A stretch of 19,041 bases of DNA from Bacteroidales bacterium (GTDB lineage Bacteria; Bacteroidota; Bacteroidia; Bacteroidales; ML635J-15), in NCBI GenBank assembly GCA_028697515.1, contig JAQVEY010000004.1:1-19041 (forward strand), written 5' to 3'. Position 1 is the stretch's first letter. Each line of letters opens with the position of its first letter. The notes below the pieces were generated by a model that was not told the DNA's origin, did no database searches, and worked only from the letters and a program-made list of their open reading frames with translations. Shown here in pieces: positions 8,897 to 15,325 of this stretch. The translations under genes were made by a program, and so were the position numbers.

Positions 8897-10511
8897 GCTG
8901 TCTGCCCGATTTGATGATATTCAATGCTGTATCTAAAACTGGATCTATTGTATTTGATATTTCATAAAAAGATGAGTCTCCCAAAATTTGTCTAGCTATA
9001 TATGCATAAAGATTATTTTCAATATATTTTCCTGAAATAAAAATATCAGATTGTTTAATATTAATTCCATTACTAATCACATAGTTCCAAAATGATTGCA
9101 TTACATCATTCTTTTTCAGTAAAGAAATCAGTTCTGCAGTTGAAGTAACATCCTGTAACATTTTACGGTTTTTATCAACATATTCAATCGAGAATGTATA
9201 ATCTAGACTCTTCCTGCTAATTTCACTATACAGTGTTGAAAAACCAACAGTATCTATTGGCACAAAAACATCCGGCATAATTCCTCCTCCTCCGTAAACC
9301 ATCCGACCTTTAGATGTTTTAAAAATTAATGAGTCGTTTAACACAATACTATCCTTTTCGAGAAACTCTCCTCTTAAATACCTATTGTAAATGTCTGCAT
9401 TATATTCGTCTTGTCCATTTTCGTAAGATTTCTGAATACACCTACCTGAAGGTGTATAATACCTAGCCGTTGTCAATCTTATGATCGACCCATCATCAAA
9501 AACTGTCGATTCCTGAACCAAACCTTTTCCATAAGAACGTCTTCCGACAATAAAGCCTCTATCATTATCCTGAATTGCACCAGAAACAATTTCAGCCGCT
9601 GAAGCCGAAAATTCATCAATTAGTACAACAACATCAAGGTCTATGCATGCACTCCTTTTAGTTGTTGCATTAATAACTTTTTTCCCACGGGCTCTTCCCT
9701 CTGTATAAACTATCATCTTTCCATTTTCCAGGAACTCATCCGTTATATCAGTTGCCGAATTAAGATAACCTCCTGCATTATTTCTTAAGTCAATAATTAC
9801 CGTTTTCATTCCGGTTTGAGTCATTGTAAAAATAGCATCAATAAATTGAGTATGAGTATTTTTGGCAAAACTTGTAATCTTTATATAACCAATTTCATCT
9901 GTAATTTTATAATAAGCATCTACACTTTTTAATGGAATCTGTCCTCTTTTAATTTTAACAGTAAGAAGGTTTTTAAACCCTCTTCTCAACACCTTCAATG
10001 TTACAATACTACCCCCTTGCCCTTTCAACTTCGACATTACCATCTCATTTGTAATATTAACTCCTGCTATAAGGGTGTCATTCACATATATTATTCTATC
10101 CCCCGATTTTAATCCCGATTTCTCTGAAGGACCATCTTCAATAACTGCTACAACTAAGACTGTATCTTTAAAAATATTAAACTGAATACCAATACCTTCG
10201 AAATTACCTTCAAGTTCTTCTTCAAGACCCTTAGCTTCTTCAGCAGTAAAATAAACAGTATGAGGATCGAGTGATTCAAGAAATTTTGGAATCGCCATTT
10301 CGACAAGCTGTTCTCTTGTAACCTCATCTACATATTCATTGTCAACATAGTCAATAACCATATTGAGTTTATCCTTTTTAGGTGAAATTAATATGCTGTG
10401 ATTAGTGTTACTTTTGTTAAACACTTCTGCAATGATAATTCCAGTAATAACAGACAATGAAATTATCACAGGCAAAATCACAGTAAATCTTGTATTTTTA
10501 TATTCACTCAT
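8883..10511 (-). CDS. C-terminal processing peptidase, S41 family (CtpA/Prc-like)
   Basis: This is a periplasmic serine protease that trims or degrades envelope proteins from their C-termini. The 542-residue protein has one N-terminal membrane anchor (about residues 10-30), a helical region, a PDZ domain (about 100-185, GIGIQF then DGPSEKSGLKSGDRI) and the S41 catalytic core (about 200-375). The catalytic Ser304 lies in FSASAAEIVSGA and the general-base Lys329 in RRSYGKGLVQ; the 25-residue spacing equals that in characterised CtpA enzymes. A C-terminal helical extension follows, as is common in Bacteroidota members. Its ATG overlaps the stop of the upstream deaminase gene by 8 bp (ATGAGTGA), so the two are probably translationally coupled. 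Its last codons run into the convergent asparagine-synthase-like gene. The symbol is left blank because several paralogues usually exist. Confidence 0.93.
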   Translation of the reverse strand: MSEYKNTRFTVILPVIISLSVITGIIIAEVFNKSNTNHSILISPKKDKLNMVIDYVDNEYVDEVTREQLVEMAIPKFLESLDPHTVYFTAEEAKGLEEELEGNFEGIGIQFNIFKDTVLVVAVIEDGPSEKSGLKSGDRIIYVNDTLIAGVNITNEMVMSKLKGQGGSIVTLKVLRRGFKNLLTVKIKRGQIPLKSVDAYYKITDEIGYIKITSFAKNTHTQFIDAIFTMTQTGMKTVIIDLRNNAGGYLNSATDITDEFLENGKMIVYTEGRARGKKVINATTKRSACIDLDVVVLIDEFSASAAEIVSGAIQDNDRGFIVGRRSYGKGLVQESTVFDDGSIIRLTTARYYTPSGRCIQKSYENGQDEYNADIYNRYLRGEFLEKDSIVLNDSLIFKTSKGRMVYGGGGIMPDVFVPIDTVGFSTLYSEISRKSLDYTFSIEYVDKNRKMLQDVTSTAELISLLKKNDVMQSFWNYVISNGINIKQSDIFISGKYIENNLYAYIARQILGDSSFYEISNTIDPVLDTALNIIKSGRQLKFD

Positions 10512-10941
10512 TAAAAGAAAAATTAATTACTTCAATCTTTGCTCTTCTTAAAAGTTCTAAACCATCAGTATTATGATACTCATCAAGATAAACAACCCTT
10601 TTAATTCCAGCTTGAATAATCAACTTAGAGCATTCAATACAAGGAGATGTTGTTACATACAGAGTTGCTCCCAGACTATTATTACCGGATTTTGCAACTT
10701 TAGTTATTGCATTCGCCTCGGCATGCAAAACATATGCTTTAGTTTGAGTATTTTCATCTTCACATTCATTTTCAAACCCTTCCGGGGTACCATTAAAACC
10801 ATCAGAGATAATCATTTTATCCTTTACAATCAGTGCCCCAACCTTGCGTCTTATACAATATGAGTTTTTTGCCCATATCGTTGCCATCTCAAGATAATGC
10901 TTATCGTATTGAATTTGTTTTTCCAGACTGATTTTACTCAT
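10504..10941 (-). CDS. Deoxycytidylate (dCMP) deaminase family protein
   Basis: This is a zinc-dependent deaminase, most likely converting dCMP to dUMP to feed thymidylate synthesis. The 145-residue protein has the cytidine deaminase fold signature: HAEANAI with zinc ligand His73 and catalytic Glu75, and SPCIECSKLI with zinc ligands Cys101 and Cys104. The N-terminal segment (KVGALIVKDKMIISDGFNGTP) and the long loop before HAE are characteristic of the dCMP/ComEB group rather than the TadA or CDD groups. Length is normal. It overlaps the downstream S41 peptidase gene by 8 bp and begins only about 16 bp after the T-tract of the tRNA-Leu terminator, leaving almost no space for a promoter of its own. 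The exact substrate (dCMP or another cytosine nucleotide) is inferred from family resemblance. Confidence 0.88.
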   Translation of the reverse strand: MSKISLEKQIQYDKHYLEMATIWAKNSYCIRRKVGALIVKDKMIISDGFNGTPEGFENECEDENTQTKAYVLHAEANAITKVAKSGNNSLGATLYVTTSPCIECSKLIIQAGIKRVVYLDEYHNTDGLELLRRAKIEVINFSFNE

Positions 10942-10957
10942 TTCAATTAAATATTAC

Positions 10958-10981
10958 AAAAAACCCTCCATGCGGAGGGTT
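10958..10981 (-). terminator. Rho-independent terminator after tRNA-Leu
   Basis: On the minus strand an 8-bp perfect stem, AACCCTCC/GGAGGGTT (10981-10974 with 10969-10962), closes a GCAT loop. Its 3' arm runs into six T residues ending at 10958. It begins 2-3 nt after the tRNA 3' end and so should end the tRNA transcript. Downstream genes on the same strand start about 16 nt further on. Confidence 0.8.
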
Positions 10982-10983
10982 CG

Positions 10984-11067
10984 TACCCGGGGCCGGGGTC
11001 GAACCGGCACTCCAGGGAAGGAACTGGTGTTTGAGACCAGCGCGTCTACCGATTCCGCCACCCGGGC
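10984..11067 (-). tRNA. tRNA-Leu (anticodon CAA)
   Basis: The minus strand folds into a complete 84-nt class II tRNA. The 7-bp acceptor stem is GCCCGGG/CCCGGGT (the terminal pair is G-U), and the D-stem is GCG/CGC. The anticodon stem CTGGT/ACCAG has loop CTCAAAC, giving anticodon CAA at 11031-11033, which reads the UUG leucine codon. A 15-nt variable arm and a T-arm GCCGG-TTCGACC-CCGGC follow, with discriminator A at 10984. The next bases are CGA, so CCA is not encoded and must be added by a nucleotidyltransferase, as is common in Bacteroidota. A strong hairpin terminator follows directly. Confidence 0.96.
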
Positions 11068-11141
11068 AATTACTTTTTTTATATAAAGAACTTTTTAAGT
11101 ATAATTCTGGATATCATCATCCAAACTTCAACTTCGATGTG

Positions 11142-11149
11142 CAAAGATA
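11142..11149 (-). promoter_or_regulatory. Candidate -7 box for tRNA-Leu
   Basis: The minus strand reads TATCTTTG, an exact match to the Bacteroidota TAnnTTTG -7 element and followed by the often seen CA. It would start transcription near 11135, about 70 nt ahead of the tRNA 5' end, giving a 5' leader to be removed by RNase P. I see no TTG at the expected -33 position, so the call rests on the -7 box alone. Confidence 0.45.
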
Positions 11150-11217
11150 ATATTTTTTTAATTCTCTCTATTTTTTTTCCACTAACCTGATAAAAAAACT
11201 AGTGAATTCTTTTTTAC

Positions 11218-11234
11218 ATTATTGTTTGAATAAT
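11218..11234. repeat. Short inverted repeat upstream of the sensor-cyclase promoter
   Basis: ATTATT-GTTTG-AATAAT is a 6-bp perfect inverted repeat with a 5-bp spacer. It lies about 15 bp upstream of the proposed -33 box of the sensor-cyclase gene, a position suited to an activator site. The same hexamers occur in the riboflavin synthase promoter region, but AT-rich composition makes chance likely. Confidence 0.25.
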
Positions 11235-11247
11235 ATTGTAGAAGTTG

Positions 11248-11279
11248 TTTTGCCAGATTGTAAAAAAAACATATGTTTG
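11248..11279 (+). promoter_or_regulatory. Bacteroidota-type promoter for the sensor-cyclase gene
   Basis: TTTTG at 11248-11252 (-33) and TATGTTTG at 11272-11279 (-7) are separated by 19 bp, which fits both consensus elements and their spacing. Transcription would start near 11286, leaving a leader of about 17 nt before the ATG at 11303. This is the best-formed promoter in the window. The 235-bp divergent region between tRNA-Leu and this gene holds otherwise only AT-rich sequence. Confidence 0.65.
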
Positions 11280-11302
11280 TTTAATTTTCTGATTTCAATT
11301 AA

Positions 11303-14300
11303 ATGAAAAAATATTTTATTATAATCTTTCTTTTTCTTTGCGTTTGTAATGCCTTCTCGCAATCTTACGAAACAGGCATTCCGGGATTCAAGAATTATTC
11401 TCCAAAAGATTATGGACAAGAAAGTCAAAATTTTAGTGTTATTCAAGATAATAATTCTATTATGTATTTTGGAAATGCAAATGGAATTATGGAATTTGAT
11501 AATCTAAATTGGAATTTGGTTAAAGTTACAGGTAGACCGGTAATGGACGTTAATAAGAAAAATCAAGTCTTTTTTGGGGGTTATAATCAAATTGGTCAAA
11601 TAGTATATAAAAATGGTCAACCTCGTGCAAAATTATTTAACTTTCACGAAGAATACAAACCTGGTCAAATAAAGAAAGTGGCTACTATTGATGATGTTGT
11701 TTTATTTGCTTCATCACATCAACTATTAATTTACAAGAATGACAGCGTAGAAATTGAGCATTCCAATGCTCCCGGTATTGATCTGTTCAAATTTAATGAT
11801 AAGGTTTTGATTTATTTACCAGGAAGAGGCTTGTTTTATTGGTATAATAACAAAATTACAAAATATAAAGATTTTGATTTATTCAAAGACATCGAAATTG
11901 AAGATATCATTCCTTTAAATGAACAAGATTTTCTTATTAAACCAGCTAATCAAAAAGGTTTTATTAAATACTCCAAAGGAAAAACAGAATTATTTTTAAC
12001 TGAGGCAGATGATTTTCTAAGTTCAAACATCTATTCAAAAGGAGTGTTATTAGATAACAACAGAATTATTTTCGGGACTTTGCATGGTGGTCTTGTTTGC
12101 ATCGACATACATGGTCACTATCTTTTCTCTTTAAATCGCGAAAGTGGCTTGAGAGACAACCAAATAACAGACATTTTTGTATCAAATGACGGAAGATTGT
12201 GGGTAACAACATACAACGGGATTTGTCTTGTGGAGACCCAGTCAGATATCAGTTTTTTTGATTCTTCATTCGGATTTAGCGGTGCAATATTAACAATTTT
12301 AAGATATAATGGAACCTTATATATTGGTACTGCTAATGGAGTTTATAAATATAAAGAAGGAAATATTTATGATAATATCTTGAACATATTTGATTTTCGT
12401 ATCAGATTTGAGAAAATCGATGGAATAAGAGCTATGTGTTGGAAACTTACGATAATTAATAATGAACTTTTTGCAATAACTAATGATGGTATTTATAAAG
12501 TTTATAACAATTCCTGCAAACAGATTCTAAAGGGGAGTTATAACACAATAGTTCCAATGACATATTATCCAGATACTTATCTAATTGGAAGTAATCAAGG
12601 TTTAATTATTTCAAAATACAATTCTTATTCAATTGACACTATAGGAACACTTCAAAATTTCAATTATAATATCAGAACTATTTGCGAAGATTATTTCGGA
12701 AATTACTGGTTGGGAACAAATGAAGACGGTCTTTATCAAACAAATTTCTTCAACGGATTATCTACACAGTCTGAAATTGTTCACTACACTTCAAAAGAAG
12801 GATTGCCAGAAGAATTTGACTGGGTTGACGTATTTCCCTCCTTCCATGGAATAATTTTCTCGACAAGTAAAGGTGCATATCATTACAATTATCAAAGTAA
12901 TATATTTGAGAAAGACAGTTTGTTTGGATTTGATTTTTCTGACAACAATTTATATGTTTACCCTTTGATTGAAGACTCGAAAAATAATATCTATTACAGT
13001 TGTGTTCATGAGGGCAAATATGAAAGAGAAACCGGTAAGCTTGTTTTTAATGGTGCAAATAAAAAATACACCCGTCTTTATAAACCATTTACTCAACTTC
13101 GTGAATTCGTAATCGAAACTATTTATCCTGAAAATAACGGAGATGTATGGTTCGGTTCTTCAGATGCTCTAATTAAGTATGATCCAAAAGATAAAAGCAA
13201 AAATACTATAAAGTATAATTGTCTAATTCGTTCAATTGTAATTCACAACGATTCTACAATTTTCTTTACAGCAGACAAAACTAACATAAACAATAAATTA
13301 CAAATAAATTTTAGTGATAAAACTATAAGATTTAATTTTTCAGCTCTATGCTATAATACTTTAGGAAATACCGTATACCAGGTTATGCTTGTTGGATTTG
13401 ATGATGATTGGTCAGATTGGACGAATGAAACATTTAAAGAATATACTTCCCTAGTTGAAAACGAATATACTTTTAAAGTCAGAGCAAAAGACATATACGG
13501 AAATGTCAGCGAAGAAGCTTCTATCACATTCATAGTAAAGCCTCCTTTCTACCGAACATGGTATGCTTTTCTAATCTACGTAATAGTTTTTGCAGCAATT
13601 ATTTATTTGATACTCAAACTAAACGAATTAAGACATGCTAAAGAAAGATATAGTCTCGAAAAACTGGTTGAAGACCGCACCAACGAACTGGCTTATCAAA
13701 AAGAACAAACTGAACAGCTGGTAAAAAAACTATTACCTCAAAATGCAGCAGATGAATTAAGAGAAACTGGGAAAGCAAAATCGCAAAAATACGAATTAGT
13801 TACAGTTTTATTTGCTGACATTCAAGGATTTACTGAAATAGCAGAACACACAAAACCAGAAGAACTAATCAAACATTTAAACAATATATTTATAAGTTTC
13901 GATAAACTTATTGCGAAGTATAATATTGAAAAAATTAAGACCATTGGCGATGCATATATGTGTGCCGGAGGCATGCCTAATAAAGATAATACAAATCCGA
14001 TTGAAGTCGTAATGGCGGCATTGGAAATGCAACGTGAAATCAGAAGAATAAATGAAACCAGTTCTTTGAAACTAGAGATAAGAATTGGCGTTCACACAGG
14101 TCCTGTTGTTGCAGGAGTTGTCGGCTCAAAGAAACTAGAATACGACATCTGGGGAGATACTGTTAATATTGCTAGTCGTATGGAGTCACACGGACTTATT
14201 AATAAAGTCAACATTTCGGAGCACACATATAATATGGTTAAAGACTTCTTTGTTTGTCAATACAGAGGTAAAATTGAAGTGAAATATAAGGGTGAAATGG

Positions 14301-14968
14301 AAATGTATTTTGTACATGAAATTAAAAAAGCATTATCCGAAAATTCTGACAGAATTACTCCTAACAAAGACTTCTTTATAAAGTTACAATTTATTAAATT
14401 CAAAGCCATTCAGGAAGAAATCCTTGACCAATTGCAACGTAATCTTCCTTCAAATCTATATTATCATAATTTAAAACATACCATAAACGTTTTATATATT
14501 ACAGAAGAAATTGCAAGAGAAGAAGGCGTTGATGAAGAAGAAATGCTCCTTTTAAAATGTGCCGCTCTATTTCACGATGCAGGTTTTATGGTAAGTTATG
14601 ATAATAACGAAGAAATTGGAGCAAAAATGGCAGCACAGACTTTGCAAAGGTATAAATTTGGAGAAATACAAATTGAAACTATAAAGCGTCTTATTTTAGC
14701 AACAAAAATGCCTCCCAAACCAAAAGATTTACTGGAAAAAATAATTTGTGATGCTGATTTAGATTATCTAGGCAGACCAGATTTTATTCCAATTTCTCAA
14801 AATTTGTTTCGAGAACTTTTTGAAAGAGGAAAAATTAATACAATAGAACAATGGAATAAAATGCAATACAAATTTATTCTAAGTCATAATTACTTTACAA
14901 CGACTGCACGCAAGAATAGAGATGCTGGCAAACAAGCAGTTATTGCAGAATTAAAAGAAATGATTTGA
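11303..14968 (+). CDS. Membrane receptor: Reg_prop/Y_Y_Y sensor, class III adenylate cyclase and HD phosphohydrolase fusion
   Basis: The 1221-residue protein begins with a signal peptide (about 1-20, ending CNAFSQ). A large periplasmic beta-propeller follows, with Reg_prop-like repeats visible at about 288-310 (DGRLWVTTYNGI), 457-480 (FGNYWLGTNEDGL) and 603-628 (NGDVWFGSSDAL). A Y_Y_Y domain (about 685-745) leads to one membrane helix (about 752-773) and a coiled-coil linker (775-825). The class III cyclase domain (about 829-1005) has metal ligands Asp839 and Asp883, adenine-selecting Lys879 and Asp948, and transition-state Asn955 and Arg959. All align with the set in mycobacterial Rv1625c, so cAMP synthesis is predicted. 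An HD domain (about 1025-1221) shows YYHNLKHT (His1055, His1059), FHD (His1091-Asp1092) and CDADLD (Asp1150-1154). Its substrate is unknown. The sensor half resembles hybrid two-component receptors, but no kinase is present. The domain calls are firm; the joint function is inferred. Confidence 0.9.
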   Translation: MKKYFIIIFLFLCVCNAFSQSYETGIPGFKNYSPKDYGQESQNFSVIQDNNSIMYFGNANGIMEFDNLNWNLVKVTGRPVMDVNKKNQVFFGGYNQIGQIVYKNGQPRAKLFNFHEEYKPGQIKKVATIDDVVLFASSHQLLIYKNDSVEIEHSNAPGIDLFKFNDKVLIYLPGRGLFYWYNNKITKYKDFDLFKDIEIEDIIPLNEQDFLIKPANQKGFIKYSKGKTELFLTEADDFLSSNIYSKGVLLDNNRIIFGTLHGGLVCIDIHGHYLFSLNRESGLRDNQITDIFVSNDGRLWVTTYNGICLVETQSDISFFDSSFGFSGAILTILRYNGTLYIGTANGVYKYKEGNIYDNILNIFDFRIRFEKIDGIRAMCWKLTIINNELFAITNDGIYKVYNNSCKQILKGSYNTIVPMTYYPDTYLIGSNQGLIISKYNSYSIDTIGTLQNFNYNIRTICEDYFGNYWLGTNEDGLYQTNFFNGLSTQSEIVHYTSKEGLPEEFDWVDVFPSFHGIIFSTSKGAYHYNYQSNIFEKDSLFGFDFSDNNLYVYPLIEDSKNNIYYSCVHEGKYERETGKLVFNGANKKYTRLYKPFTQLREFVIETIYPENNGDVWFGSSDALIKYDPKDKSKNTIKYNCLIRSIVIHNDSTIFFTADKTNINNKLQINFSDKTIRFNFSALCYNTLGNTVYQVMLVGFDDDWSDWTNETFKEYTSLVENEYTFKVRAKDIYGNVSEEASITFIVKPPFYRTWYAFLIYVIVFAAIIYLILKLNELRHAKERYSLEKLVEDRTNELAYQKEQTEQLVKKLLPQNAADELRETGKAKSQKYELVTVLFADIQGFTEIAEHTKPEELIKHLNNIFISFDKLIAKYNIEKIKTIGDAYMCAGGMPNKDNTNPIEVVMAALEMQREIRRINETSSLKLEIRIGVHTGPVVAGVVGSKKLEYDIWGDTVNIASRMESHGLINKVNISEHTYNMVKDFFVCQYRGKIEVKYKGEMEMYFVHEIKKALSENSDRITPNKDFFIKLQFIKFKAIQEEILDQLQRNLPSNLYYHNLKHTINVLYITEEIAREEGVDEEEMLLLKCAALFHDAGFMVSYDNNEEIGAKMAAQTLQRYKFGEIQIETIKRLILATKMPPKPKDLLEKIICDADLDYLGRPDFIPISQNLFRELFERGKINTIEQWNKMQYKFILSHNYFTTTARKNRDAGKQAVIAELKEMI

Positions 14969-14970
14969 TT

Positions 14971-15219
14971 TTATTCATCATCAGGCTCATCTATAACATC
15001 TTCTGAATGATTATCATATAAATCGCGGACTTTTCTATAAACCTTAATCGCTTGTTCGTAATCTTTATCCATAATCATTACCTTAACACCATCTATCTGC
15101 CCTAAAACACTTTCGCTGGTAATTGAGCATTCTACCCCCTCTTCTTCAAGTTTATCTTTTAGAATTTCTGCTCGATACGCGTAACGATAATTCACAAGTG
15201 TAATCAACTTATCATTCAT
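14971..15219 (-). CDS. Small DUF2007-type protein (putative signal-transducing, unknown function)
   Basis: The 82-residue protein resembles the DUF2007 family: LITLVNYRYAYRAEILKDKLEEEGVECSI is the characteristic pattern of a beta strand, a helix with AxxLKxxLExEGI, and a second strand. VKVMIMDKDYEQAIKVYRKV follows. An acidic tail (DEPDDE) ends the protein. No signal peptide or membrane segment is present, so it is probably cytoplasmic. The family fold is ferredoxin-like and its biochemical role is not established; a signalling role is only suggested by its database name. It converges on the sensor-cyclase gene with 2 bp between the stop codons and diverges from nadB. No clear TAnnTTTG promoter is seen for it in the 106-bp region upstream. 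Confidence 0.75.
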   Translation of the reverse strand: MNDKLITLVNYRYAYRAEILKDKLEEEGVECSITSESVLGQIDGVKVMIMDKDYEQAIKVYRKVRDLYDNHSEDVIDEPDDE

Positions 15220-15295
15220 AGTTTAAATTTTTTGTCGTTTACGAAAAATAATCAAAATGGTTATACTATTTAACAATTATATGCATCAATAAACA

Positions 15296-15303
15296 TATCT
15301 TTG
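15296..15303 (+). promoter_or_regulatory. Candidate -7 box for nadB
   Basis: TATCTTTG matches TAnnTTTG exactly and is identical to the box proposed for tRNA-Leu. It lies 22 bp upstream of the nadB ATG at 15326, giving a short leader of about 15 nt. No TTG is visible 19-23 bp upstream, so the -33 element is weak or missing. Confidence 0.5.
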
Positions 15304-15325
15304 TGCGATTATTTAATTTACTTAA

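Noticed and set aside
10573..10863. 96-codon open frame on the plus strand opposite the deaminase
   Set aside because: It is antisense to the zinc-binding motifs of a clear deaminase gene and shows no family features.
11219..11446. 75-codon open frame on the minus strand upstream of and into the sensor-cyclase gene
   Set aside because: It overlaps the promoter and signal peptide region of the sensor gene and has no recognisable features.
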